64,000 nt of DNA from contig JARDVN010000002.1 of NCBI GenBank assembly GCA_028994555.1, forward strand, positions 1 through 64,000. Reading direction: 5' to 3'. Position numbers and translations under genes: made by a program. The notes under the pieces were generated by a model, which saw only the letters and a program-made list of their open reading frames with translations, made no database searches and was not told the DNA's origin. How positions within the stretch are numbered: position 1 is the first letter of the stretch; every line of letters starts with the position of its first letter. Positions 53,819 to 63,364 of the stretch are shown here, one piece after another. The DNA comes from Citrobacter amalonaticus. Lineage in GTDB: Bacteria > Pseudomonadota > Gammaproteobacteria > Enterobacterales > Enterobacteriaceae.

Positions 53819-54308
53819 TTGAGTGCAATTATCAGCAAGTGCGGCATGTACAGATACCGTCTGGAAAGGGATGTGCAACCCGAAGGCCTTGTGTTCGGTT
53901 ATTTTGGTGTAAACGGCTCTACGGCCACGGCCACCGAGGACGATCACACGGTCAGAAAGTGGATAGGGTTTACCAAGGTCAACGGAGGGAGGCGATTCAT
54001 AGTCGGTAATGCTTTTGCTTTTCGGGCGACCGACGTTCGAGAGCTGGCTACGGCGGTTGATCCTGTCGGGCCTGAAAATGAAATCCACTTGGAAAGGATT
54101 ATTCGGGATGCTGATGTCTTGGTGCCCTGCTGGGGGAGCCGAACTAAGCTGCCTAAGTCTTTGCATGTTCATTTGGACAGGCTTTTAGAGCAGCTCGTTG
54201 CATCTGGGAAGCCGGTATTGGCATTTGGCGTGACTGGTTCGGGGGGACCCGAAGCACCCACTAATGCTTGGATATTCGACAAAACTTGTGCCCTGGGGAG
54301 GAAAATAA
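53819..54308 (+). CDS. DUF1643 family protein (fused to the next gene as written)
   Basis: About 162 residues. The family is recognised from VFGYFGVNGSTATATEDDHTV, RFIVGNAFAFRATD and, after correction, the ending GDPKHPLMLGYSTKLVPW. Six Gs at 54241-54246 hide that ending and fuse it to the next gene; with five it stops at 54308. DUF1643 proteins occur on plasmids and phages; function unknown. Confidence 0.82.
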
Positions 54309-54310
54309 TT

Positions 54311-54808
54311 ATGTCGATGCTTGAAGCACGTTACTTCGTGGCAAAGATAAGCGATGCACAGGCCGTGCTCTGCGATGAGGAGCTGGCGACACTGGAAAGG
54401 CTGATCCGGAAGGTTGATGATGGCCGCAGAGCAAATGGCAAGAGCTCGCTTACTTGCGTTGTTGTCGAAGAAGATTGGCCGAACTGGCAGCAAACGGTTG
54501 ACTCTGTACTTTCACTTGCTGACGGGAAAGACAACGATTGGACCAATGCCACACCAGAACAAATCAAGGCCTTTTGGGTCGATGACTCAGTTTGGAAAAC
54601 TCTGGATGGCCGGGATAAATGGATTGAAGATCTCGACCTGCTGGTGGACGGTTCCCCGGTGGCTTCTGAGTGGGAACCTTTTGGCTTGGAATCAGGGCAG
54701 TCTGTCGTCATACGAGGCGGATGGATAGAAGGGAATGCCTTGAGTGATGATGGCGTACCGCTAGTGCAGGCATTCGTCGCTTGGAAACAGGGCCAAGACA
54801 ACCACTAA
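54311..54808 (+). CDS. Hypothetical protein
   Basis: About 165 residues from MSMLEARYFVAKISDAQAV, acidic and soluble, no recognised domain. Starts two bases after the corrected end of the DUF1643 gene, so it is a separate, coupled gene. Confidence 0.7.
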   Translation: MSMLEARYFVAKISDAQAVLCDEELATLERLIRKVDDGRRANGKSSLTCVVVEEDWPNWQQTVDSVLSLADGKDNDWTNATPEQIKAFWVDDSVWKTLDGRDKWIEDLDLLVDGSPVASEWEPFGLESGQSVVIRGGWIEGNALSDDGVPLVQAFVAWKQGQDNH

Positions 54809-54855
54809 AGGAAAATTACTTCGGAAGGGCGGCTATGGCCGCTTTCTTTTTAATA

Positions 54856-54884
54856 TTTACAGCATCACATAATGATACTATGAT
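54856..54884 (+). promoter_or_regulatory. Palindromic promoter-like element (backbone set, copy 6)
   Basis: TTTACA, 17 bp, TATGAT, 28 bp before a truncated backbone gene. Confidence 0.7.
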
Positions 54885-54911
54885 GTTGTTAATTTACTTG
54901 GGGAGGCGCTT

Positions 54912-54971
54912 ATGCTCACTGCTAAATGTATAGGGTGCGGATGCACCGATGATCACGCTTGTGTTGAAAAG
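54912..54971 (+). pseudogene. Truncated backbone gene cut by the integron
   Basis: [20 protein letters not shown]: the start of a small cysteine-rich plasmid protein, then integron DNA. It marks the exact left border of the second resistance island. Confidence 0.75.
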
Positions 54972-55762
54972 GCACGTTTGAAGGCGCGCTGAAAGGTCTG
55001 GTCATACATGTGATGGCGACGCACGACACCGCTCCGTGGATCGGTCGAATGCGTGTGCTGCGCAAAAACCCAGAACCACGGCCAGGAATGCCCGGCGCGC
55101 GGATACTTCCGCTCAAGGGCGTCGGGAAGCGCAACGCCGCTGCGGCCCTCGGCCTGGTCCTTCAGCCACCATGCCCGTGCACGCGACAGCTGCTCGCGCA
55201 GGCTGGGTGCCAAGCTCTCGGGTAACATCAAGGCCCGATCCTTGGAGCCCTTGCCCTCCCGCACGATGATCGTGCCGTGATCGAAATCCAGATCCTTGAC
55301 CCGCAGTTGCAAACCCTCACTGATCCGCATGCCCGTTCCATACAGAAGCTGGGCGAACAAACGATGCTCGCCTTCCAGAAAACCGAGGATGCGAACCACT
55401 TCATCCGGGGTCAGCACCACCGGCAAGCGCCGCGACGGCCGAGGTCTTCCGATCTCCTGAAGCCAGGGCAGATCCGTGCACAGCACCTTGCCGTAGAAGA
55501 ACAGCAAGGCCGCCAATGCCTGACGATGCGTGGAGACCGAAACCTTGCGCTCGTTCGCCAGCCAGGACAGAAATGCCTCGACTTCGCTGCTGCCCAAGGT
55601 TGCCGGGTGACGCACACCGTGGAAACGGATGAAGGCACGAACCCAGTGGACATAAGCCTGTTCGGTTGGTAAGCTGTAATGCAAGTAGCGTATGCGCTCA
55701 CGCAACTGGTCCAGAACCTTGACCGAACGCAGCGGTGGTAACGGCGCAGTGGCGGTTTTCAT
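54972..55762 (-). pseudogene. intI1: IntI1, class 1 integron integrase, 3'-truncated
   Basis: The first ~262 residues of IntI1 ([19 protein letters not shown] to [11 protein letters not shown]). It keeps [13 protein letters not shown] and the additional domain, but the part with the catalytic His-x-x-Arg and Tyr is lost, replaced by backbone DNA. It cannot catalyse cassette exchange. The promoter for the cassettes lies inside it and is intact. The usual 25-bp outer repeat is absent. Confidence 0.93.
55648..55680 (+). promoter_or_regulatory. Cassette promoter PcW
   Basis: TGGACA, 17 bp, TAAGCT: the weak version of the class 1 integron cassette promoter. The second promoter P2 near the attI1 site has its inactive 14-bp spacing. 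All cassettes are read from here or their own signals. Confidence 0.88.
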
Positions 55763-55835
55763 GGCTTGTTATGACTGTTTTTTTGTACAGTCTATGCCTC
55801 GGGCATCCAAGCAGCAAGCGCGTTACGCCGTGGGT

Positions 55836-55900
55836 CGATGTTTGATGTTATGGAGCAGCAACGATGTTACGCAGCAGGGCAGTCGCCCTAAAACAAAGTT
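55836..55900 (+). other. attI1 site
   Basis: The characteristic attI1 stretch with ATGTTACGCAGCAGGGCAGT and the crossover core AAACAAAGTT, directly before the arr-2 cassette. Confidence 0.92.
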
Positions 55901-55934
55901 ATGCAGCCAAATCCCAACAATTAAGGGTCTTAAA

Positions 55935-56387
55935 ATGGTAAAAGATTGGATTCCCATCTCTCATGATAATTACAAGCAGGTGCAAGGACCGTTCTATCAT
56001 GGAACCAAAGCCAATTTGGCGATTGGTGACTTGCTAACCACAGGGTTCATCTCTCATTTCGAGGACGGTCGTATTCTTAAGCACATCTACTTTTCAGCCT
56101 TGATGGAGCCAGCAGTTTGGGGAGCTGAACTTGCTATGTCACTGTCTGGCCTCGAGGGTCGCGGCTACATATACATAGTTGAGCCAACAGGACCGTTCGA
56201 AGACGATCCGAATCTTACGAACAAAAAATTTCCCGGTAATCCAACACAGTCCTATAGAACCTGCGAACCCTTGAGAATTGTTGGCGTTGTTGAAGACTGG
56301 GAGAGGCATCCTGTTGAATTAATAAGGGGAATGTTGGATTCGTTAGAGGACTTAAAGCGCCGTGGTTTACACGTCATTGAAGACTAG
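55935..56387 (+). CDS. arr-2: Arr-2, rifampin ADP-ribosyltransferase
   Basis: A 150-residue enzyme that ADP-ribosylates and inactivates rifampicin. It starts MVKDWIPISHDNYKQVQG, with FYHGTKANLAIGDLLTTG and the NAD-binding HIYFSALMEPAVWGAELA. First cassette, directly after attI1, and read from Pc. Distinguished from arr-3 by the MVKD start and NLAIG. Confidence 0.93.
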   Translation: MVKDWIPISHDNYKQVQGPFYHGTKANLAIGDLLTTGFISHFEDGRILKHIYFSALMEPAVWGAELAMSLSGLEGRGYIYIVEPTGPFEDDPNLTNKKFPGNPTQSYRTCEPLRIVGVVEDWERHPVELIRGMLDSLEDLKRRGLHVIED

Positions 56388-56392
56388 TCCTT

Positions 56393-56507
56393 TGCATAAC
56401 AAAGCCATCAAACCGGACGCCAGAGATTCCGCGCCTGTTGCGCATGGCTTCGCCATTTTATGCGCAATAGGCGCGCCACCCTGTCGCCGTTTATGGCGGC
56501 GTTGGGC
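56393..56507 (+). other. attC of the arr-2 cassette
   Basis: Begins with GCATAAC and ends in GTTGGGC, with a long imperfect palindrome between. Confidence 0.8.
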
Positions 56508-56579
56508 GCACAATAAGGCTCCTCGCAGAGTTGCTTGAAAGTTGTTACGATTCAAATTCAATCATGAGATAGTCAGCAG

Positions 56580-56609
56580 ATGAGCACTTCCAAGAACGCA
56601 GACAAGTAA
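56580..56609 (+). CDS. cmlA leader peptide
   Basis: ATG then eight codons and a stop: MSTSKNADK. It is the attenuation leader of cmlA; chloramphenicol-stalled ribosomes open the hairpin (GCCGCAGCAACC and GGTTGTTGCGGC, 56610-56643) and expose the cmlA start. Confidence 0.9.
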   Translation: MSTSKNADK

Positions 56610-56707
56610 GCCGCAGCAACCTTCATTTTTCGGTTGTTGCGGCGTTCTCATGAATCCTTTTGCTCTACGGGAGCGCCGCCAAATCCTTTGTTCAAGGAGA
56701 TGGTTTC

Positions 56708-57967
56708 GTGCGCTCAAAAAACTTTAGTTGGCGGTACTCCCTTGCCGCCACGGTGTTGTTGTTATCACCGTTCAATTTATTGGCATCACTCGGCATGGAC
56801 ATGTACTTGCCAGCAGTGCCGTTTATGCCAAACGCGCTTGGTACGACAGCGAGCACAATTCAGCTTACGCTGACAACGTACTTGGTCATGATTGGTGCCG
56901 GTCAGCTCTTGTTTGGACCGCTATCGGACCGACTGGGGCGCCGCCCCGTTCTACTGGGAGGTGGCCTCGCCTACGTTGTGGCGTCAATGGGCCTCGCTCT
57001 TACGTCATCGGCTGAAGTCTTTCTGGGGCTTCGGATTCTTCAGGCTTGTGGTGCCTCGGCGTGCCTTGTTTCCACATTTGCAACAGTACGTGACATTTAC
57101 GCAGGTCGCGAGGAAAGTAATGTCATTTACGGCATACTCGGATCCATGCTGGCCATGGTCCCGGCGGTAGGCCCATTGCTCGGAGCGCTCGTCGACATGT
57201 GGCTTGGGTGGCGGGCTATCTTTGCGTTTCTAGGTTTGGGCATGATCGCTGCATCTGCAGCAGCGTGGCGATTCTGGCCTGAAACCCGGGTGCAACGAGT
57301 TGCGGGCTTGCAATGGTCGCAGCTGCTACTCCCCGTTAAGTGCCTGAACTTCTGGTTGTACACGTTGTGTTACGCCGCTGGAATGGGTAGCTTCTTCGTC
57401 TTTTTCTCCATTGCGCCCGGACTAATGATGGGCAGGCAAGGTGTGTCTCAGCTTGGCTTCAGCCTGCTGTTCGCCACAGTGGCAATTGCCATGGTGTTTA
57501 CGGCTCGTTTTATGGGGCGTGTGATACCCAAGTGGGGCAGCCCAAGTGTCTTGCGAATGGGAATGGGATGCCTGATAGCTGGAGCAGTATTGCTTGCCAT
57601 CACCGAAATATGGGCTTCGCAGTCCGTGTTAGGCTTTATTGCTCCAATGTGGCTAGTGGGTATTGGTGTCGCCACAGCGGTATCTGTGTCGCCCAATGGC
57701 GCTCTTCGAGGATTCGACCATGTTGCTGGAACGGTCACGGCAGTCTACTTCTGCTTGGGCGGTGTACTGCTAGGAAGCATCGGAACGTTGATCATTTCGC
57801 TGTTGCCGCGCAACACGGCTTGGCCGGTTGTCGTGTACTGTTTGACCCTTGCAACAGTCGTGCTCGGTCTGTCTTGTGTTTCCCGAGTGAAGGGCTCTCG
57901 CGGCCAGGGGGAGCATGATGTGGTCGCGCTACAAAGTGCGGAAAGTACATCAAATCCCAATCGTTGA
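56708..57967 (+). CDS. cmlA: CmlA, chloramphenicol efflux pump
   Basis: A 419-residue major facilitator protein of twelve segments that exports chloramphenicol. GTG start giving MRSKNFSWRYSLAAT. Contains the MFS motif GPLSDRLGRRPVLLGG. It has its own promoter and attenuator and so does not depend on Pc. CmlA1/CmlA5-like; the exact allele is not assigned. Confidence 0.95.
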   Translation: MRSKNFSWRYSLAATVLLLSPFNLLASLGMDMYLPAVPFMPNALGTTASTIQLTLTTYLVMIGAGQLLFGPLSDRLGRRPVLLGGGLAYVVASMGLALTSSAEVFLGLRILQACGASACLVSTFATVRDIYAGREESNVIYGILGSMLAMVPAVGPLLGALVDMWLGWRAIFAFLGLGMIAASAAAWRFWPETRVQRVAGLQWSQLLLPVKCLNFWLYTLCYAAGMGSFFVFFSIAPGLMMGRQGVSQLGFSLLFATVAIAMVFTARFMGRVIPKWGSPSVLRMGMGCLIAGAVLLAITEIWASQSVLGFIAPMWLVGIGVATAVSVSPNGALRGFDHVAGTVTAVYFCLGGVLLGSIGTLIISLLPRNTAWPVVVYCLTLATVVLGLSCVSRVKGSRGQGEHDVVALQSAESTSNPNR

Positions 57968-57986
57968 GAGAATGTGGCAAGCTATC

Positions 57987-58056
57987 GCCCAACAAATCGC
58001 TGCAGCCGACCCAAAACCGCTACGCGGTTTCGGTCGGCTGAGCTCAGGCGTTAGGC
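57987..58056 (+). other. attC of the cmlA cassette
   Basis: GCCCAAC to GTTAGGC, 70 bp with strong inverted repeats (CCGACCCAAAACCG and CGGTTTCGGTCGG). Confidence 0.88.
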
Positions 58057-58231
58057 CTCGCCGAAGCGAAAGATCGCTACTTGAAGTGTTGACGCCTTTG
58101 TTTTAAAGTTTCGCGTCTATCTTTCTGATTTTGTTAAAAAATCAGACTTTGATTAATCATGTTAGACGTCAGAGGTATTTTGACTTAAACGCCTCTGAGG
58201 TCGAATTAACGTTAGCCACCAAGAAGGTGCC
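58057..58231 (+). other. 5' leader of the blaOXA-10 cassette
   Basis: No gene. Contains the imperfect stem CAGAGG...CCTCTG near 58170-58200 and a ribosome-binding site before blaOXA-10. Confidence 0.6.
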
Positions 58232-59032
58232 ATGAAAACATTTGCCGCATATGTAATTATCGCGTGTCTTTCGAGTACGGCATTAGCTGGTTCAATTACA
58301 GAAAATACGTCTTGGAACAAAGAGTTCTCTGCCGAAGCCGTCAATGGTGTCTTCGTGCTTTGTAAAAGTAGCAGTAAATCCTGCGCTACCAATGACTTAG
58401 CTCGTGCATCAAAGGAATATCTTCCAGCATCAACATTTAAGATCCCCAACGCAATTATCGGCCTAGAAACTGGTGTCATAAAGAATGAGCATCAGGTTTT
58501 CAAATGGGACGGAAAGCCAAGAGCCATGAAGCAATGGGAAAGAGACTTGACCTTAAGAGGGGCAATACAAGTTTCAGCTGTTCCCGTATTTCAACAAATC
58601 GCCAGAGAAGTTGGCGAAGTAAGAATGCAGAAATACCTTAAAAAATTTTCCTATGGCAACCAGAATATCAGTGGTGGCATTGACAAATTCTGGTTGGAAG
58701 GCCAGCTTAGAATTTCCGCAGTTAATCAAGTGGAGTTTCTAGAGTCTCTATATTTAAATAAATTGTCAGCATCTAAAGAAAACCAGCTAATAGTAAAAGA
58801 GGCTTTGGTAACGGAGGCGGCACCTGAATATCTAGTGCATTCAAAAACTGGTTTTTCTGGTGTGGGAACTGAGTCAAATCCTGGTGTCGCATGGTGGGTT
58901 GGGTGGGTTGAGAAGGAGACAGAGGTTTACTTTTTCGCCTTTAACATGGATATAGACAACGAAAGTAAGTTGCCGCTAAGAAAATCCATTCCCACCAAAA
59001 TCATGGAAAGTGAGGGCATCATTGGTGGCTAA
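58232..59032 (+). CDS. blaOXA-10: OXA-10-type class D beta-lactamase
   Basis: A 266-residue periplasmic enzyme hydrolysing penicillins and some cephalosporins. Signal peptide [20 protein letters not shown]; active-site STFKIPN, SAV, YGN (as SYGNQN) and KTGFSG. Matches OXA-10. Its 3' attC is missing, the gene being joined straight to the aadA1 cassette. Confidence 0.95.
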   Translation: MKTFAAYVIIACLSSTALAGSITENTSWNKEFSAEAVNGVFVLCKSSSKSCATNDLARASKEYLPASTFKIPNAIIGLETGVIKNEHQVFKWDGKPRAMKQWERDLTLRGAIQVSAVPVFQQIAREVGEVRMQKYLKKFSYGNQNISGGIDKFWLEGQLRISAVNQVEFLESLYLNKLSASKENQLIVKEALVTEAAPEYLVHSKTGFSGVGTESNPGVAWWVGWVEKETEVYFFAFNMDIDNESKLPLRKSIPTKIMESEGIIGG

Positions 59033-59048
59033 AACAAAGTTAAACATC

Positions 59049-59840
59049 ATGAGGGAAGTGGTGATCGCCGAAGTATCGACTCAACTATCAGAGGTAGTTG
59101 GCGTCATCGAGCGCCATCTCGAACCGACGTTGCTGGCCGTACATTTGTACGGCTCCGCAGTGGATGGCGGCCTGAAGCCACACAGTGATATTGATTTGCT
59201 GGTTACGGTGACCGTAAGGCTTGATGAAACAACGCGGCGAGCTTTGATCAACGACCTTTTGGAAACTTCGGCTTCCCCTGGAGAGAGCGAGATTCTCCGC
59301 GCTGTAGAAGTCACCATTGTTGTGCACGACGACATCATTCCGTGGCGTTATCCAGCTAAGCGCGAACTGCAATTTGGAGAATGGCAGCGCAATGACATTC
59401 TTGCAGGTATCTTCGAGCCAGCCACGATCGACATTGATCTGGCTATCTTGCTGACAAAAGCAAGAGAACATAGCGTTGCCTTGGTAGGTCCAGCGGCGGA
59501 GGAACTCTTTGATCCGGTTCCTGAACAGGATCTATTTGAGGCGCTAAATGAAACCTTAACGCTATGGAACTCGCCGCCCGACTGGGCTGGCGATGAGCGA
59601 AATGTAGTGCTTACGTTGTCCCGCATTTGGTACAGCGCAGTAACCGGCAAAATCGCGCCGAAGGATGTCGCTGCCGACTGGGCAATGGAGCGCCTGCCGG
59701 CCCAGTATCAGCCCGTCATACTTGAAGCTAGACAGGCTTATCTTGGACAAGAAGAAGATCGCTTGGCCTCCCGCGCAGATCAGTTGGAAGAATTTGTTCA
59801 CTACGTGAAAGGCGAGATCACCAAGGTAGTCGGCAAATAA
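59049..59840 (+). CDS. aadA1: AadA1, aminoglycoside (3'')(9)-adenylyltransferase
   Basis: A 263-residue enzyme that adenylates streptomycin and spectinomycin. Nucleotidyltransferase motif LYGSAVDGGLKPHSDIDLLV with the metal-binding aspartates. Start MREVVIAEVSTQL, just after the blaOXA-10 stop. Full length. Confidence 0.95.
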   Translation: MREVVIAEVSTQLSEVVGVIERHLEPTLLAVHLYGSAVDGGLKPHSDIDLLVTVTVRLDETTRRALINDLLETSASPGESEILRAVEVTIVVHDDIIPWRYPAKRELQFGEWQRNDILAGIFEPATIDIDLAILLTKAREHSVALVGPAAEELFDPVPEQDLFEALNETLTLWNSPPDWAGDERNVVLTLSRIWYSAVTGKIAPKDVAADWAMERLPAQYQPVILEARQAYLGQEEDRLASRADQLEEFVHYVKGEITKVVGK

Positions 59841-59841
59841 T

Positions 59842-59901
59842 GTCTAACAATTCGTTCAAGCCGACGCCGCTTCGCGGCGCGGCTTAACTCAAGCGTTAGA
59901 T
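59842..59901 (+). other. attC of the aadA1 cassette
   Basis: GTCTAAC to GTTAGAT, 60 bp, with GCCGACGCCGC and GCGGCGCGGC arms. Its last seven bases equal the first seven of the window. Confidence 0.93.
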
Positions 59902-60003
59902 GCACTAAGCACATAATTGCTCACAGCCAAACTATCAGGTCAAGTCTGCTTTTATTATTTTTAAGCGTGCATAATAAGCCCTACACAAATTGGGAGATAT
60001 ATC

Positions 60004-60351
60004 ATGAAAGGCTGGCTTTTTCTTGTTATCGCAATAGTTGGCGAAGTAATCGCAACATCCGCATTAAAATCTAGCGAGGGCTTTACTAAGCTTGCCCCTT
60101 CCGCCGTTGTCATAATCGGTTATGGCATCGCATTTTATTTTCTTTCTCTGGTTCTGAAATCCATCCCTGTCGGTGTTGCTTATGCAGTCTGGTCGGGACT
60201 CGGCGTCGTCATAATTACAGCCATTGCCTGGTTGCTTCATGGGCAAAAGCTTGATGCGTGGGGCTTTGTAGGTATGGGGCTCATAATTGCTGCCTTTTTG
60301 CTCGCCCGATCCCCATCGTGGAAGTCGCTGCGGAGGCCGACGCCATGGTGA
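60004..60351 (+). CDS. qacEdelta1: QacEdelta1, truncated SMR efflux protein (copy B)
   Basis: A 115-residue protein ending [17 protein letters not shown], the standard QacEdelta1 end. It is the intact reference for the frameshifted copy at the start of the window. Confidence 0.96.
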   Translation: MKGWLFLVIAIVGEVIATSALKSSEGFTKLAPSAVVIIGYGIAFYFLSLVLKSIPVGVAYAVWSGLGVVIITAIAWLLHGQKLDAWGFVGMGLIIAAFLLARSPSWKSLRRPTPW

Positions 60352-61184
60352 CGGTGTTCGGCATTCTGAATCTCACCGAGGACTCCTTCTTCGATGAGAG
60401 CCGGCGGCTAGACCCCGCCGGCGCTGTCACCGCGGCGATCGAAATGCTGCGAGTCGGATCAGACGTCGTGGATGTCGGACCGGCCGCCAGCCATCCGGAC
60501 GCGAGGCCTGTATCGCCGGCCGATGAGATCAGACGTATTGCGCCGCTCTTAGACGCCCTGTCCGATCAGATGCACCGTGTTTCAATCGACAGCTTCCAAC
60601 CGGAAACCCAGCGCTATGCGCTCAAGCGCGGCGTGGGCTACCTGAACGATATCCAAGGATTTCCTGACCCTGCGCTCTATCCCGATATTGCTGAGGCGGA
60701 CTGCAGGCTGGTGGTTATGCACTCAGCGCAGCGGGATGGCATCGCCACCCGCACCGGTCACCTTCGACCCGAAGACGCGCTCGACGAGATTGTGCGGTTC
60801 TTCGAGGCGCGGGTTTCCGCCTTGCGACGGAGCGGGGTCGCTGCCGACCGGCTCATCCTCGATCCGGGGATGGGATTTTTCTTGAGCCCCGCACCGGAAA
60901 CATCGCTGCACGTGCTGTCGAACCTTCAAAAGCTGAAGTCGGCGTTGGGGCTTCCGCTATTGGTCTCGGTGTCGCGGAAATCCTTCTTGGGCGCCACCGT
61001 TGGCCTTCCTGTAAAGGATCTGGGTCCAGCGAGCCTTGCGGCGGAACTTCACGCGATCGGCAATGGCGCTGACTACGTCCGCACCCACGCGCCTGGAGAT
61101 CTGCGAAGCGCAATCACCTTCTCGGAAACCCTCGCGAAATTTCGCAGTCGCGACGCCAGAGACCGAGGGTTAGATCATGCCTAG
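60345..61184 (+). CDS. sul1: Sul1, sulfonamide-resistant dihydropteroate synthase (copy B)
   Basis: A 279-residue enzyme identical to copy A. Read from the cassette promoter through the array. The region after its stop ends at the ISCR1 border, so no orf5 here. Confidence 0.97.
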   Translation: MVTVFGILNLTEDSFFDESRRLDPAGAVTAAIEMLRVGSDVVDVGPAASHPDARPVSPADEIRRIAPLLDALSDQMHRVSIDSFQPETQRYALKRGVGYLNDIQGFPDPALYPDIAEADCRLVVMHSAQRDGIATRTGHLRPEDALDEIVRFFEARVSALRRSGVAADRLILDPGMGFFLSPAPETSLHVLSNLQKLKSALGLPLLVSVSRKSFLGATVGLPVKDLGPASLAAELHAIGNGADYVRTHAPGDLRSAITFSETLAKFRSRDARDRGLDHA

Positions 61185-61588
61185 CATTCACCTTCCGGCC
61201 GCCCGCTAAATATCTCCTTTTGGGTTGTTAATAAAACATCCAATAAGTTGACTGTGCGTGAAAAAGAAAGTTTTGTGTGATGGCGTTGAAGATCGCACCG
61301 TTAAGCTCTTATGTGGGATGGTGCAGAGCTCGACGACTACCGATAAAACGCAACCGCCGCAAACAGACAAGAAAAAGCCCCAACTGATAACAGTTGGGGC
61401 TTCAGTATTGTGATTGGTGGAGCAATAGCACCCTGAACCCAAAACCTTCTCGCTCAACCGGTAGTGGCTGATAACAACTCGTGAGGGCTATTGCGGGTTA
61501 AGCATTTAGCGATGTCTAGGGCCAGACTGGACGTCTGAACGCAAGCCGCTGATACTGTACATAACCACAGTATCAGCGGAGGATACCC

Positions 61589-63131
61589 ATGTCGCTGGCA
61601 AGGAACGCCACGGCGAGTCAATCGCCCACTCAAACAAACGGTTACGAACGCCACCAACCCGACCAGACGCTGCTCTACCAGCTGGTTGAGCAGCACTACC
61701 CAGCCTTCAAAGCCTCACTCGAAGCCCAAGGTCAACACCTGCCTCGCTACATCCAACAAGAATTCAACGACCTCCTCCAATGTGGCCGTCTGGAGTATGG
61801 TTTCATGCGGGTTCGCTGCGAGGATTGTCATCACGAGCGTCTGGTCGCCTTCAGCTGTAAACGACGCGGCTTTTGCCCTAGCTGCGGTGCCCGCCGGATG
61901 GCCGAGAGTGCGGCGCTGCTGATAGACGAAGTCTTCCCCAAGGAGCCCATTCGCCAGTGGGTGCTCAGCTTTCCTTTCCAGCTACGCTTTTTGCTGGCTC
62001 GCCATCCCCAGCTGATGGGCCAGGTCTTGAGTATCGTCTATCGTACACTCTCAACTCATCTGATCAAAAAAAGCCGGTTACACCAAAGCCTCTGCACAAA
62101 CTGGCTCAGTGACTCTTATCCAACGCTTTGGCTCCGCGCTAAATCTCAATGTCCACTACCACATGCTGTTTCTCGATGGTGTCTATGCCGAAGATGACTA
62201 TGGCAAGCAACGCTTCCATCGTGTCAAGGCACCCACTTACGATGAGCTGAATACGCTCGCTCACACCCTCAGCCATCGCATCGCTCGCTGCATGGAAAAG
62301 CGTGGGATTTTGGAGCGTGATGCCGAGAATACGTGGTTGACACTGGAAGAGGGCGAAGACGATACGCTGACTCAATTACATGGTGCTTCGGTTACGTATC
62401 GCATTGCCGTCGGCCCCCAGCAAGGGCGCAAAGTCTTCACCCTGCAAACCTTGCCAGGGCGTGAGGATAAAGCCGACTCAAGCAGTCGAGTAGCCAACCA
62501 TGCTGGTTTCTCGCTACACGCCGGTGTGATGGCCGAAGCGCATCAGCGGGATAAGCTTGAGCGCTTGTGTCGCTACATTAGTCGGCCAGCGGTTTCAGAA
62601 AAACGTCTGGCATTAACCGCCAATGGGCAGGTGCGTTACGAGCTCAAAACTCCGTACCGCAATGGCACCACCCATGTGATCTTCGAGCCGCTGGACTTCA
62701 TCGCCAAACTCGCTGCGTTGGTACCTAAGCCGCGAGTCAACCTCACACGCTTCCACGGCGTCTTTGCACCGAACAGCAAACACCGAGTTCAAGTAACACC
62801 CGCCAAGCGGGGCAAGAAGCCCGACAAATCGGAAGGTCTCGATACTAACTGGCGTGACAAGAGTCCTGCAGAGCGCCACCGCGCCATGACCTGGATGCAA
62901 CGCCTCAAGCGAGTCTTCAATATTGATATTGAAGTCTGCGAACACTGCGGCGGTCACGTCAAAGTGATTGCCAGCATCGAAGATCCGAAGGTCATTGAGC
63001 AGATTCTCAAGCATCTGAAACAGAAAACAGCCAAGGCGAATGCCGCCAAGCAGCGTGAGCTGCCACCAGAACGAGCGCCGCCACTGACTCCCAGCCTGTT
63101 CGATCCATCACAGAGTCGTCTCTTTGACTGA
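61589..63131 (+). CDS. ISCR1 rolling-circle transposase (Orf513), frameshifted as written
   Basis: 513 residues when corrected. Zinc-binding region CEDCHHERLVAFSCKRRGFCPSC; HUH-like NVHYHMLFLDG; C-terminal CEHCGGHVKVIASIEDP. Seven As at 62066-62072 break the frame at STHLIKK; six give LIKKAGYTKASAQTGSVTL, the known sequence. The span is 1543 bp, one more than the 1542 expected. Confidence 0.95.
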
Positions 63132-63343
63132 CGACCCCAAATCCAACACTGCTCAACACTGCCAACTTTTAAACGGGGCGGTGGGGCAGTTTGTATCTCT
63201 CGAGCTATCAGGCTAGAGATTTTACCGCCAAATCGAACCTTATTAGAGCGGTTTAGGCTGGACCGGCAGTTAAAATTGGGGCTTGAGCGGTAAACGAGTG
63301 AGGGAATTTCAGGTAAGATACTTCGGATGAGGAGCAAAAAGGT

Positions 63344-63363
63344 GGTTTATACTTCCTATACCC
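63344..63363 (+). other. ISCR1 oriIS-like end
   Basis: GGTTTATACTTCCTATACCC resembles the conserved ISCR1 oriIS (remembered as GCGTTTGAACTTCCTATACC). Directly after it the DNA changes to an IS5-like transposase. Confidence 0.65.
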
Positions 63364-63364
63364 C

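Larger units (their letters stand above)
59895..61208. repeat. Direct repeat copy B: class 1 integron 3'-conserved segment
   Basis: Near-identical to window positions 1-1315, in the same orientation, one base shorter (five Ts in place of six). Here it is followed by ISCR1. Confidence 0.95.
61209..63363 (+). mobile_element. ISCR1: ISCR1
   Basis: From the loss of 3'-CS homology to the oriIS-like site. Contains the transposase gene, a hairpin with GCCCCAAC and GTTGGGGC arms (61377-61399) upstream and about 210 bp of non-coding DNA after it. ISCR1 moves by rolling circle and builds complex integrons. Confidence 0.9.

Noticed and set aside
53819..54808. A DUF1643 fusion protein of 329 residues
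   Set aside because: Correction of one G restores the family's known C-terminal segment and a stop; the second half then has its own start.
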